This document shows positions 51,279 to 60,166 of a stretch of DNA of 64,000 bases, piece by piece. The position numbers and the translations under genes are program-made. Numbering within the stretch: the stretch's first letter is position 1; each line of letters opens with the position of its first letter. The notes under the pieces are model-generated. The model had not been told where the DNA came from. It saw only the letters and a program-made list of their open reading frames with translations, and did not search any database. The DNA is from Thermoguttaceae bacterium (GTDB taxonomy: Bacteria; Planctomycetota; Planctomycetia; Pirellulales; Thermoguttaceae): positions 58,140-122,139 of the forward strand of contig JAGBDN010000020.1 in the NCBI GenBank assembly GCA_017937485.1. Reading direction: 5' to 3'.

Positions 51279-53219
51279 ATGACCGACGAAACGACTCGCG
51301 TCGACGCGCTCGACGCTTCCAACGCCGCGCAAAATCCGGCGCCGACGCTCGACGAAACCGACGAACGTCGCGCGACGCGGCGGTCGATTTACGCCGTTTT
51401 GATTTTTCTCGCGCTCGGCGTCGGGTTTGGCAAGATCGTCGCCGTCGATTCGCTCCCGGATCGCGCGATTCAAAACAACCGCTTGGCGCAAATTCCGAAA
51501 ACGTTGCAAGCGAAAGAGAAAGAACTCCGCGAAAAAGGCGTTTTCGGCAAGCGTCTCGAAGCCGAGTTGGAGCGAGTTTACGCCGCCGCGTTGCGCGACG
51601 CCAACAAGGCGCGTCCGACGTTGAGCGCGAACGACCGCAGCCGCTGGTTGACGATTCGCGCGCTCGTCGAGCCGAATGCCCGCGTTTACCGTTACGTCCC
51701 GATTTATAAAGAGAGCGCGAAATCGGAGATCGAAGCGGAACGCCGCGCCGCGCTTTCGACGTATCCGCCCGCTTCCGGCGTCGCGCCGTCCGAGGACGAG
51801 CTTGTCGCTAAGTTCGCTCCCGGCGAGATTTTACGCAACTGCGCGAGCCCTTGTCCGGAACGTTGCGACGAGGAAAATTTAAAAGCCGATTCCCGAGTCG
51901 CCGAGTATCGTAAAGAGTTGGTTCCGTACGCGATCGACAAGGCTTGGGAAACGCCCGGTTGGGATTCGATCGACGTCGTGAAACACGGGCTTCCGGACGA
52001 AATTTACGACCCGTCGAACCCGGCGTCCGGTTATATTTATTCGAGCAAACCGACGCTTTTGCCGACGGTTATGGCGGCGCCGTATTGGGTTTTGAACCGT
52101 TGTTTCGGCTTGTCGCTTGCGAAGCGTCCGTTCGAAACGACGCGCGTTTTGCTCGTTATTTACCAACTGATACCGCTTGGAATCGCGTTTTTCTGCTTGG
52201 CGTCGATCATCGAATCGGTCGGGAAAACCGACTGGGGCCGAATGTACGCGGTCGCGGCGGCGACGTTCGGGACGTTCGCGCTGACGTTTGTTCCGACGTT
52301 AAACAACCATTTGCCGGGCTTTGCGTCGATTTCGATCGCGCTTTGGGCGGCGTTCAAAATTTTGCGCGACGGGAAAAAGAATCCGCTTTATTACGCGGCG
52401 GTCGGATTTTTCGGCGCTTTTTCGGTCGCTTGCGACTTGCCCGCGTTGGCGTTCGCGGCGGGGCTTTGCGGCGTCCTGCTCGTAAAACGTCCGGCGAAAA
52501 CGATTTGCGTCGCGATTCCGGCGGGGCTCGTCGTCGCGGCGGCGTTTATCGCGACGAATTATATCGCGCACCACTCGATTATGCCCGCGTATTCCTGCAA
52601 GCGCGACCATATGGCGATGCAAGCGGAGGCGAAAGAAAAGGGCGTCGACGCGAAAACGTTGTTTGACGCAAACGATTGGTATTACTATAATTACTATCCG
52701 GCCGGACGTCCGCGCGAAGCGAAATACGCTCGCTTGAGTCATTGGGCGAACCGAACCGGAATCGACCGCGGCGAACCGTCGATTTTGCGGTACGCGTTTC
52801 ACTCGACCGTCGGTTCTCGCGGCGTTTTCTCGTTGACGCCGATTTGGATTTTGAGCGTTTGGGGACTTTGCGTTTGGGCGTTTAAGACGAAAGACGACAA
52901 AGGCTTGCGGGCGTTCGGCGTCGGCGCGTTGACGTTGACGGTCGTCTTTTTCGCGTTCTTTTTGACGCGCGACCAAGGCGACCGCAATTACGGCGGGATG
53001 TCGTGTTGGTCGCGTTGGTTCTTCCCGTTGGTTCCGCTTTTCGTTCCGGCGCTTTTGCCGATAGTCGACAAGGCGTCGAAATCGCGCCTGTTGCGCGGCG
53101 TCGCGTTGGCGGCGCTCTTTTGGTCGGCGGCGTCGGCGGCGTTTCCGACTTGGAACCCTTGGGTCGCGCCTTGGCTTTACGATATCGCCGTTAATTGGGG
53201 TTGGATGAAACCTTATTAA
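51279..53219 (+). CDS. Polytopic membrane protein, unknown function
   Basis: A 646-residue protein with one N-terminal helix (SIYAVLIFLALGVGFGKIV), a 200-residue extracytoplasmic domain with four Cys (NCASPCPERCDEE), then about nine helices from residue 270 on. Its outline resembles a GT-C type glycosyltransferase (large multi-helix protein with an external loop), and a Lys-Pro-x-Leu motif SSKPTLLPTVMAAPYWVLN is reminiscent of that class, but no catalytic DxD is evident. Another segment is GMSCWSRWFFPLVPLF. It is a typical conserved planctomycete membrane hypothetical. Strong SD AAAAGGAG. Confidence 0.72.
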   Translation: MTDETTRVDALDASNAAQNPAPTLDETDERRATRRSIYAVLIFLALGVGFGKIVAVDSLPDRAIQNNRLAQIPKTLQAKEKELREKGVFGKRLEAELERVYAAALRDANKARPTLSANDRSRWLTIRALVEPNARVYRYVPIYKESAKSEIEAERRAALSTYPPASGVAPSEDELVAKFAPGEILRNCASPCPERCDEENLKADSRVAEYRKELVPYAIDKAWETPGWDSIDVVKHGLPDEIYDPSNPASGYIYSSKPTLLPTVMAAPYWVLNRCFGLSLAKRPFETTRVLLVIYQLIPLGIAFFCLASIIESVGKTDWGRMYAVAAATFGTFALTFVPTLNNHLPGFASISIALWAAFKILRDGKKNPLYYAAVGFFGAFSVACDLPALAFAAGLCGVLLVKRPAKTICVAIPAGLVVAAAFIATNYIAHHSIMPAYSCKRDHMAMQAEAKEKGVDAKTLFDANDWYYYNYYPAGRPREAKYARLSHWANRTGIDRGEPSILRYAFHSTVGSRGVFSLTPIWILSVWGLCVWAFKTKDDKGLRAFGVGALTLTVVFFAFFLTRDQGDRNYGGMSCWSRWFFPLVPLFVPALLPIVDKASKSRLLRGVALAALFWSAASAAFPTWNPWVAPWLYDIAVNWGWMKPY

Positions 53220-53238
53220 CGGCAAGGTTTAAAAACGA

Positions 53239-53266
53239 AACGCGGGGGAACGCTTCCGCGTTCTTT
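53239..53266 (+). terminator. Weak intrinsic terminator
   Basis: AACGCGG (53239-53245) with CCGCGTT (53256-53262), then CTTTTC, in the 72 bases between the membrane protein and smpB. It may give partial termination. Confidence 0.45.
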
Positions 53267-53291
53267 TCGATAAAACAACGAACGAACAGAG

Positions 53292-53780
53292 ATGGCGAAA
53301 AATAAAAAAACGAAGAAAGAGGACGACGGAATCGAACGCGTCGTCAGCGAAAACCGCAAAGCGCGATTCGATTACGACGTCTTGGAGTCGCTCGAATGCG
53401 GAATCGAGTTGGTTGGGAGCGAAGTGAAGAGTTTGCGGTGCGGAACCGTTTCTCTCGCCGAGTGTTACGCGCGGGTCAAAAAGGACGAAGTCTTTCTCGT
53501 CAACTGCGATATTCCGGAGTATATCGACGCGAACCGTTTCAATCATAAACGCAAGCGCGACCGCAAGTTGCTGCTGCACCGACGCGAAATCGAACGGTTT
53601 GCGAAACGGGCGCTCGAAAAGGGGTTAACCCTTGTTCCGCTCAAACTTTACTTCAAAAACGGGCGCGCGAAATTGCTCGTCGGGCTTTGCCGCGGGAAAC
53701 AGAATTACGACAAGCGGCAAGCGCTCAAAAAAGCGGACGTCGAGCGCGGGCTGCGTCAAATGAAGATGTTTCGGCGTTGA
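53292..53780 (+). CDS. smpB: SsrA-binding protein SmpB
   Basis: Partner of tmRNA in ribosome rescue. The 162 residues show the beta-barrel signatures ENRKARFDYDVLESLECGIEL, GSEVKSLRCGTVSLAECYAR, RKLLLHRREIERF, and LVPLKLYFKNGRAKLLVGLCRGKQNYDKRQ, with the basic C-terminal tail. Length is typical. No ssrA gene is seen in the window. mutY follows after 32 bases on the same strand. Confidence 0.97.
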   Translation: MAKNKKTKKEDDGIERVVSENRKARFDYDVLESLECGIELVGSEVKSLRCGTVSLAECYARVKKDEVFLVNCDIPEYIDANRFNHKRKRDRKLLLHRREIERFAKRALEKGLTLVPLKLYFKNGRAKLLVGLCRGKQNYDKRQALKKADVERGLRQMKMFRR

Positions 53781-53812
53781 GAAATTGCGTTAAGTCGCGT
53801 TAGGAGAAGCGT

Positions 53813-55222
53813 TTGAAACGAACGACTAAAAAGCCGCTCGACGCGGAAACAAACGCCGCGTCGGCGGAAGCGCTTAACGTTTTGTCGGCGTTCGACTTCG
53901 AACGAGCGCGAACCGCTCTTTTGCGTTGGTTCGACGCGAACGGTCGAACGTTTCCTTGGCGTTCGGAGCCGACGCCGTATCGCGTTTGGGTTAGCGAGAT
54001 TATGCTCCAGCAGACGACGACGCAAACGGTCGAAGGCTATTTTTCGCGCTTTCTCGATCGTTTCCCGAACGCGACCGCGCTCGCCGAAGCCGACGAAGCG
54101 ACCGTCTTAAAGTATTGGGAAGGGTTGGGTTATTACCGTCGAGCGCGTTCCTTGCGGGCGGCGGCGATTGAAATCGTCGAGCGGTTCGACGGCGACGTTC
54201 CGGCGCGGTTCGAGGACGTCTTGTCGCTTCCCGGCGTCGGGCGGTACTGCGCCGGCGCGATTCTTTCGTTCGGATTCGACGCCCGCGCCCCGATTTTGGA
54301 GGCGAACACGACGCGCCTGCACGCTCGACTTTTGGGCTTGCGGCTCGAAACGACGACCGCGGCGGCGCAAAAAATCCTTTGGCGCGCCGCCGAAGATTGG
54401 CTTCCGCTCGACTCCGGAAAGAGCCGCAAACCGAACGTTTACCGGCGTTTAAACGGCGCGTTGACCGACTTGGGACGCTTGATTTGCTCGCCGACGTCGC
54501 CGAAATGCGACGCTTGCCCGCTCGCCGAATTTTGCGAAAGTTGGCGTTGCGATCTACAAGACGTCGTTCCCGTTTTAAAGAAAAAAGCGGAGACGATTCC
54601 GCGAACCGACGTCGCGTTTTGGATCGAGCGTCGCGATTTGTTCGGCGATTGCGGAAGCGGCGGTAAACGTTGCGACGGTTCGACTTGCGGCGAGGGAGAC
54701 CCGACCGATGTTTTGCTGATTCGCCGTCCGGAAAACGCGCTTTGGGCCGGTCTTTGGGATTTTCCGCGTTTCGAAATAACGAACGAAGCGTTTCGCGACG
54801 CGCTCGATTTCGCCGCCGACGTCGAACTTTGCGACCGATTGCAACGCTTTCTCGAAGAGGAAGTCGGCGCGCCGCCGTTCGACCGTCGCCCGGGACGCGT
54901 TGTTTATACGGTAAAACACGCCGCAACGCGGTTTAAGATAACGCTCCGCTTTTGCCGACTCGCCGGAGCGGAGCCGATTTTGGCGTCGTCGCAACGCGAA
55001 AAAACGCTTTTCGACGGGTTTGAAAACGACGCGGCGTCGCAAGTTCTGCCCCCGACGTCCCGACGCTCGAAAGTCGCGAAAAAGACGCAAACGCCGAAAA
55101 CGCCGGAATCGGGGCGCGTCGCGGCGGAGGTTCGCTGGGTTCCGCTCGCCGAATTGGACGCTTATCCGTTGAGTTCGCCGGGCCGCAAACTGGCGCGCTT
55201 CGTGTTGAAAAATCGCGGTTAA
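53813..55222 (+). CDS. mutY: Adenine DNA glycosylase MutY
   Basis: Removes adenine paired with 8-oxoguanine. The 469-residue protein starts at TTG with AGGAG six bases upstream. It has the catalytic Glu in SEIMLQQTTTQTV, a helix-hairpin-helix LPGVGRYCAGAIL, four [4Fe-4S] Cys in CSPTSPKCDACPLAEFC, and a C-terminal NUDIX-like recognition domain (about 285-465: LLIRRPENALWAGLWDFPRF, ending WVPLAELDAYPLSSPGRKLA). The position of the catalytic Asp of E. coli MutY (D138, in ILDGNVKRV) is Glu163 here (ILEANTTRL). The NUDIX part has two acidic or basic insertions. Confidence 0.93.
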   Translation: MKRTTKKPLDAETNAASAEALNVLSAFDFERARTALLRWFDANGRTFPWRSEPTPYRVWVSEIMLQQTTTQTVEGYFSRFLDRFPNATALAEADEATVLKYWEGLGYYRRARSLRAAAIEIVERFDGDVPARFEDVLSLPGVGRYCAGAILSFGFDARAPILEANTTRLHARLLGLRLETTTAAAQKILWRAAEDWLPLDSGKSRKPNVYRRLNGALTDLGRLICSPTSPKCDACPLAEFCESWRCDLQDVVPVLKKKAETIPRTDVAFWIERRDLFGDCGSGGKRCDGSTCGEGDPTDVLLIRRPENALWAGLWDFPRFEITNEAFRDALDFAADVELCDRLQRFLEEEVGAPPFDRRPGRVVYTVKHAATRFKITLRFCRLAGAEPILASSQREKTLFDGFENDAASQVLPPTSRRSKVAKKTQTPKTPESGRVAAEVRWVPLAELDAYPLSSPGRKLARFVLKNRG

Positions 55223-55288
55223 AATGGGAAGATAGCGTAAATTTATTGGGTTTTGACGGAATGCGGAACTTTTTTTCGTTAAAAACGT

Positions 55289-55337
55289 TAAAATAGCGTC
55301 GACGGCCTTTGCGATTTCGCCGTCGTTGTGTTAAAAT
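55289..55337 (+). promoter_or_regulatory. Two -10-like elements upstream of the DUF1080 gene
   Basis: TAAAAT at 55289-55294 (gttaaaatagcg) and again at 55332-55337 (gttaaaataag), about 150 and 107 bases before the ATG at 55444. No canonical -35 is evident. Confidence 0.4.
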
Positions 55338-55443
55338 AAGAAAAATTCTCGCCGTTTTTTCGCTGTTGAAGGGCGGCGGCTTTTGGGCGAGCGTCGACGC
55401 GGCGCTCCCGCGACTCATCGGATTTTATGAAAGGATTGTCTCG

Positions 55444-56835
55444 ATGAAAAAAACGTTGTCTTTTCTGACGGCGGCGCTCGTTCTTGGCGGAACGTTCGCT
55501 TTCGCTCAACCGGCTCAAGACGGCCCGCAAGGCGATAACGCTCGTCGCGCTCAACGCGGCGAACGCAGCCCGCGCGGCTTCGGTTTCGGCCCGATGATGG
55601 GGCGCGGCGCCGAAATGGTTCCGCTCTTCGGCGAAAAACTCGAAAACGGCGACTTCCCGGAAGGCGTTTGGTCGTTCAACGACGAAGGCGAACTCGTCGC
55701 GACGAAAGACGCCGTCATCTGGACGAAGGAAAAATACTCCTCGTTCGTTTGCGAATTTGAATTCAACCTCTCCGAACACACCAACGGCGGCTTCCTGATT
55801 CAATGCTCCGACAAGGGCAACTGGATTCCGAACACCATCGAAATCCAACTCCTCGACGACGCCGGTCAAGAACCGAACTACCACTCCTGCGGTTCCTTCT
55901 ACGGTTTCCAAGCGCCGAGCAAAAACGTTACGAAAAAGCCGGGCGAATGGAACAAAATGCGCGTTTCTTGCTTCGGTCGTATGATCACCGTTCAACTTAA
56001 CGGCGAAGTCATTAACCGCATCAACACCGCCGAATGGACGAACAACGAAAAGAGCCCGGCCGGCACGGATATCGAAGCGAAGTTCCACGGTCGTTCCCTC
56101 GCGTCGTTCGAACCGCTCGGTTACATCGGTTTCCAAGGTTTGCACGGCAACTCGCCGATGAAAATCCGCAACGCGAAAATCGCTCCGATGACGCAACCGA
56201 AAGCGGAAGGCGAAGGTTGGGTCTCGCTCTTCGGCGAAAAACTTGAAAACGCCGAATACGATCCGGCCATTTGGTCGATCGACGACGAAGGCGTTATGAA
56301 GGCGACGAAAGACAACGCGATTTGGGCGAAAGAAAAGTATGAAAACTTCATGCTCGACTTCGAATTCAAAACGACGAAAGGCGCGAACAGCGGTATCGTT
56401 ATCCAATGCACCGACAAAGCGAACTGGATTCCGAACTCGTTTGAAGTTCAAATCTTCGACTCGTTCGGTCGTAAAGTCGATATGAGCGATTGCGGCGCGG
56501 TTTACGGTCGTTGCGCTCCGATGTTCAACGTTTGCAAAGCGCCGGGCGAATGGAACCGTATGACGGTCGTCTGCATGGGCCCGATGATTCAAGTTTACCT
56601 CAACGGCCACCTCACGACGTCGATGAACAAACGTCAATGGACGAAAGCCGACGTCAACCCGGACGGCACGAAACCGTACTCGTGGTTGATCAACAAAGCG
56701 CCGGCCGAAACCGAAAACGCCGGTTACATCGGCTTCCAAGGCCTGCACGGCAACGAACCGGTCGTCTTCCGCAACGCGAAGATCCGCAAAATCGAAATGC
56801 CGCAACGTCGCGCGGCGGGCGGTCCGCAACGTTGA
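55444..56835 (+). CDS. Secreted tandem DUF1080 (3-keto-disaccharide hydrolase) protein
   Basis: A 463-residue protein with a signal peptide (MKKTLSFLTAALVLGGTFAFA then QPAQ) and an Arg/Gly stretch, followed by two copies of the DUF1080 jelly roll (about 60-245 and 260-455). Both copies repeat the pattern LFGEKLEN, WSxxDEGxxxATKD, FEFxxxxxxNxGxxIQCxDKxNWIPN, and GYIGFQGLHG. DUF1080 proteins include 3-keto-glycoside hydrolases and concanavalin-like sugar-binding folds. Codon choice is notably uniform (GAA, AAC, CGT, ATC), suggesting high expression. ATG at 55444 follows AAAGGA. Likely envelope or extracellular role in glycan use. Confidence 0.9.
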   Translation: MKKTLSFLTAALVLGGTFAFAQPAQDGPQGDNARRAQRGERSPRGFGFGPMMGRGAEMVPLFGEKLENGDFPEGVWSFNDEGELVATKDAVIWTKEKYSSFVCEFEFNLSEHTNGGFLIQCSDKGNWIPNTIEIQLLDDAGQEPNYHSCGSFYGFQAPSKNVTKKPGEWNKMRVSCFGRMITVQLNGEVINRINTAEWTNNEKSPAGTDIEAKFHGRSLASFEPLGYIGFQGLHGNSPMKIRNAKIAPMTQPKAEGEGWVSLFGEKLENAEYDPAIWSIDDEGVMKATKDNAIWAKEKYENFMLDFEFKTTKGANSGIVIQCTDKANWIPNSFEVQIFDSFGRKVDMSDCGAVYGRCAPMFNVCKAPGEWNRMTVVCMGPMIQVYLNGHLTTSMNKRQWTKADVNPDGTKPYSWLINKAPAETENAGYIGFQGLHGNEPVVFRNAKIRKIEMPQRRAAGGPQR

Positions 56836-56869
56836 GCGAATCGCGATTAGCGGCGACGCTTAACTAAAC

Positions 56870-56911
56870 GAAGAAGCGGCGAGCGTCTCGAACGTTCGTC
56901 GCTTTTTTTAT
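56870..56911 (+). terminator. Intrinsic terminator after the DUF1080 gene
   Basis: AAGCGGCGAGCGT pairs with ACGTTCGTCGCTT allowing G-T pairs, followed by seven T. It lies about 35 bases after the stop. Confidence 0.82.
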
Positions 56912-57019
56912 GTTTCGACGCGTTGGCGTCGGAACGGCGGACGCGGAAAACGTCGCCGAAAGGTTGATACCAAGAGACGCGACGGCGCGGCGGTTGAAGC
57001 GGAAGCGTCGTCAAGAAAC

Positions 57020-57053
57020 GAAAAAGCCCGCGCTTTGCAACGCGGGCTTTTCT
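57020..57053 (-). terminator. Intrinsic terminator of the small lipoprotein gene
   Basis: AAAAGCCCGCG (57022-57032) with CGCGGGCTTTT (57041-57051) around an eight-base loop. It works in both directions and lies 27 bases past the stop of the minus-strand lipoprotein gene. Confidence 0.9.
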
Positions 57054-57078
57054 CGTTAGAATCGAATTAAATCGAATC

Positions 57079-57327
57079 TCACGCAGCCGGAGCTTCTTCG
57101 GCGGCCGGGGCTTCAGCCGGAGCTTCAGCCGGAGCGGCTTCTTCAGCCGGGGCGGCGGCTTCGTCGGTCGCGGCGGCTTCTTCAGCCGGAGCGGCGGTTT
57201 CGTCGGTCGCGGCGGCTTCGGTAGCCGGAGCGTCGGTGGCCGGAGCGTCGGTCGCGGCCGGTTTGCAACCAAGGGACATGCAAGCGGCGCAAGCCGCGAC
57301 GAGGGTAAGAGCAAAGAATTTCTTCAT
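57079..57327 (-). CDS. Ala/Glu/Pro-rich small lipoprotein
   Basis: An 82-residue protein with a signal and lipobox SLGC (MKKFFALTLVAACAACMSLGC), leaving a 62-residue mature chain of only Ala, Pro, Glu, Thr and Asp with repeats such as ATDAPAT and PAEEAA. The chain should be disordered and acidic, like a tether or coat. AAAAGGAAAAAAAA precedes the ATG, and a -10/-35 pair (TATTAT at 57418-57423, TTGAAA at 57440-57445, minus strand) lies about 90 bases upstream. No family is known. Confidence 0.78.
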   Translation of the reverse strand: MKKFFALTLVAACAACMSLGCKPAATDAPATDAPATEAAATDETAAPAEEAAATDEAAAPAEEAAPAEAPAEAPAAEEAPAA

Positions 57328-57547
57328 TTTTTTTTCCTTTTAAGTTGTGTTAAACACATTGCAAGGACGCGTCTAGGCGCAAAAACGCTCTAAAATCGCG
57401 CGTCCTCGTTGCTTTAATAATAATCCTATAGTTACGTTTTTTCAAGGGCTTAAAAGCGAAATTGTTTAAAAAAACGCAATGTTTCAGCGGAAAAAACGTC
57501 GCTGCCGTTGGTTTTTGCCTAATTTTCCCGGATTAAACGCGCCGACG

Positions 57548-58429
57548 TTACTTTTTACCCAAAAGTAAAGAAATCCCGTAAAAAATCGCGACAACTAAAA
57601 TAATCGTTGGCCCCGTTGAGAAATTGAATAAAAAACTTAACCAAATTCCAAGCCAAGAGCCGACGAAGCAAATCGCGATCGACGCGACGATCGTCGCGCT
57701 AAGTCGTTTGGTGAAACGGCCCGCTGTCGCCGCCGGTAAGGTTAAAAGCGCGACGATCATCGCCATTCCGACGATGCGCAACATCAAAACGACCGCGACC
57801 GCGGCGAGCGTTAACAAAAGCCGGTTTTGAAAGTCGACGTTAACGCCGCGTAATTCGGCGTATTCTTCGTCGAAGCAGACCGCTTCGAGCCGCTTAAAAT
57901 CGCAAAAAACGACGAGCAAAATAACGCCGCCGAGCGCCGTCGCCGTCCAAATGTCGCTTCGCCCGATGAGGAGAACGTCGCCAAAAAGGTAGGTCGAAAC
58001 CGAGACGTACCCGTCGACGCGTTCGATAAAAAGGAGACCGAGCGCCATTCCAATCGCCCAAATCGCGCCGAGCAGCGTTTCCTCGCGCTCTTTTGCGCGC
58101 CGACGAATCGCGTCGACGAGGAGCGCGGATAAGACGGCGAACAGGAGCGCCGTCGGTATCGGGTTGAGAAACGAACTCCAACGTTCGCAAAGTTTAGACG
58201 CGTTTTCGGGCGACGTGAACAACGCCGCCAACGTTAGCGTTCCAAGCGCGCCGGTTTTTAACGCTTGTTGAAACCAAAGGCCGAAACCGATTCCGCCGAA
58301 CGCGCAGTGCGAAATCGCTCCGGCAAGATAACCGATACGTCGAGCGACGACGAGGGCGCCGATAAGTCCGAACGTAACGCTGGAGATCGCGCTTAAAAGG
58401 TAAACGTTTTTTAAAAAATCGGGCGTCAT
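57548..58429 (-). CDS. ABC-3 type metal ABC transporter permease (ZnuB/MntB-like)
   Basis: A 293-residue inner-membrane permease with about eight helices. The pattern SAISSVTFGLIGALVVARRIGYLAGAISHCAFGGIGFG at the start, a cytoplasmic EAA-like loop near FDEEYAELRGVN, and GMAMIVALLTLPAATAGRFTKRL are those of zinc/manganese permeases. Neither the ATPase nor the substrate-binding protein gene is adjacent: its neighbours are a lipoprotein (downstream) and gapA (upstream), both separated by terminators or gaps. The partners must be elsewhere or to the left or right of the window. Confidence 0.9.
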   Translation of the reverse strand: MTPDFLKNVYLLSAISSVTFGLIGALVVARRIGYLAGAISHCAFGGIGFGLWFQQALKTGALGTLTLAALFTSPENASKLCERWSSFLNPIPTALLFAVLSALLVDAIRRRAKEREETLLGAIWAIGMALGLLFIERVDGYVSVSTYLFGDVLLIGRSDIWTATALGGVILLVVFCDFKRLEAVCFDEEYAELRGVNVDFQNRLLLTLAAVAVVLMLRIVGMAMIVALLTLPAATAGRFTKRLSATIVASIAICFVGSWLGIWLSFLFNFSTGPTIILVVAIFYGISLLLGKK

Positions 58430-58507
58430 TTAAAAAATTTGTCGAACGCGTCGACGTTTTAACGTTAAAATATAAGGAAAACGCAAAATAAGCAAAGCGG
58501 CTTGGGA

Positions 58508-58567
58508 ACGAAAAACGGGAGCCAAAATCGCGACGCGTTCAAACGTTTCGCAAGTTTGACTCCCGTT
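58508..58567 (-). terminator. Terminator of gapA
   Basis: AAACGGGAGCCAAA (58513-58526) and TTTGACTCCCGTTT (58554-58567) pair at 13 of 14 positions. On the minus strand five T follow. It ends the gapA transcript about 100 bases past the stop codon. Confidence 0.78.
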
Positions 58568-58665
58568 TCAGTTTCGGCGCAAAGCCGACGTTTAAGCGCC
58601 GCGCTCTAGAAAAGATTCCGTTCGGCGACGCTTAAACGCTAAATTTAAGGTCGTAAAACCTCAAA

Positions 58666-59688
58666 TTACATGTTGCCGAGCTTGTAGATGAGGTCGGCGG
58701 CGCGGGTGCTGTAACCCATTTCGTTGTCGTACCAGGACAAGATTTTGACCATGTTGTCGCCGATGACCATCGTCCATTCCGGAACGAAGATCGAGCTGTA
58801 GGTTTGGCCGACGACGTCCGCGAGGACGATCGGGTCTTCGCAGTAATCCAAAACGCCTTGCATTTGTTCCGAAGCGGCGGCGGCTTTGACGGCGGCGTTG
58901 ACGGCTTCGACGGTAACCGGTTTCGCGGTTTCGCAGACGAGGTCGACGATGGAGCCGGTCGGGGTCGGGACGCGGAGGGAGATACCGGTCAGCTTGCCGT
59001 TGACTTCCGGAATGACGAGACCGACGGCTTTCGCGGCGCCGGTGGTGGTCGGGATGATGTTGACGCCCGCGGCGCGACCGCGATAGATGTTTTTGTACGG
59101 TTTGTCGAGCGTAACTTGGTCGTTCGTGTAGGAGTGGACCGTCGTCATCAAACCTTTGACGATACCGAAGTTATCGTTGAGGACTTTGGCGACCGGCGCG
59201 AGGCAGTTGGTCGTGCAGGAAGCGTTCGAAACGTATTTGTGTTCCGGCTTCAGTTTGTCGTCGTTGACGCCGAGAACGCAGGTGAAGAATTCGTCGCCTT
59301 CGCCTTTCGCCGGAGCGGAAATGACGACTTTGCGAGCGTTGTGGCTGTTGTAACCTTCTTTGCCGTCGGCGGCCGGGTTGGTGAAGAAACCGGTGCTTTC
59401 GAGGACGACGTCGGCGCCGAATTCAGCCCACGGAATGAGGGACGGTTGTTTTTCGGCCGAAACCGGAATCTTTTTGCCGTTGACGATGAGGTTCTTTTCA
59501 TCGTATTCGACCGTGCCGTCAAAACGACCTTGCGAGGAGTCGTATTTGAGAAGGATGGCGAGGGTTTTCGTGTCGGTCAAGTCGTTGATACCGACGACGT
59601 TGTACTTTTCCGGAGCCTTCATCATTTGACGGAAGACGATACGACCGATACGACCGAAACCATTAATACCAACGTTGACAGCAGCCAC
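58666..59688 (-). CDS. gapA: Glyceraldehyde-3-phosphate dehydrogenase
   Basis: Glycolytic NAD-dependent enzyme forming 1,3-bisphosphoglycerate. The 340 residues begin [17 protein letters not shown] (dinucleotide site), and carry the catalytic Cys in [15 protein letters not shown], the HSYTNDQ segment with the catalytic His, and [11 protein letters not shown] at the C terminus. Codon use is strongly biased to the same choices as the DUF1080 gene, as expected for an abundant protein. ATG at 59688 follows AAAGGAG. A promoter lies at 59884-59911. Confidence 0.97.
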   Translation of the reverse strand: MAAVNVGINGFGRIGRIVFRQMMKAPEKYNVVGINDLTDTKTLAILLKYDSSQGRFDGTVEYDEKNLIVNGKKIPVSAEKQPSLIPWAEFGADVVLESTGFFTNPAADGKEGYNSHNARKVVISAPAKGEGDEFFTCVLGVNDDKLKPEHKYVSNASCTTNCLAPVAKVLNDNFGIVKGLMTTVHSYTNDQVTLDKPYKNIYRGRAAGVNIIPTTTGAAKAVGLVIPEVNGKLTGISLRVPTPTGSIVDLVCETAKPVTVEAVNAAVKAAAASEQMQGVLDYCEDPIVLADVVGQTYSSIFVPEWTMVIGDNMVKILSWYDNEMGYSTRAADLIYKLGNM

Positions 59689-60166
59689 TGTAAATCTCCT
59701 TTGAGCGCTTAAACTACCGTTTGAAAATCTTCCAAAATCGCGAAAAAAAACGACGAACGTCGCAACTCGCGTCGGAAGAGCGGGTTATCGAGGAAGGCGC
59801 GCGACGATTCGATTCCAAAGCGAAACCGAGCGCGTCGACGACCCGAAGACGGGAAAAACCGCTTCTCGATAAAATTTAATCTAATTATAAACCCTTCCGC
59901 GCGTTCTACAAGCCCCCGAAGGCTGACTTTGAAGGACAAAAAACGTTTTTTTTGAAAATTTTTCTTTTTCTAAATTGCCTATTTTATGTATTTTATAATT
60001 AGCGCCGTCGACGTTAAGCAACAGTTTGGCCCGCTTAAACGCAACGGTGGCAAGCGACGAAAAAAGCCGCTCGACGCGAGGTCGGCGGCTTGGCAAAACG
60101 AACGACGGGACGCGTCGCGGCGTCCTTATATATTAATAGCGTCGGCGCAAGGGAACGCGGCGAGCG
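59689..60166. other. Intergenic region upstream of gapA
   Basis: About 480 bases between gapA and the Nif3-family gene, both minus strand. It holds the gapA promoter near 59884-59911, giving a leader of about 190 bases, and an AT-rich tract at 59940-60000. The long leader leaves room for post-transcriptional control. No gene was seen. Confidence 0.45.
59884..59911 (-). promoter_or_regulatory. Promoter of gapA
   Basis: Minus-strand TTGTAG (59906-59911), 16 bases, TATAAT (59884-59889). It would start transcription near 59877, about 190 bases upstream of the ATG. Confidence 0.55.
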
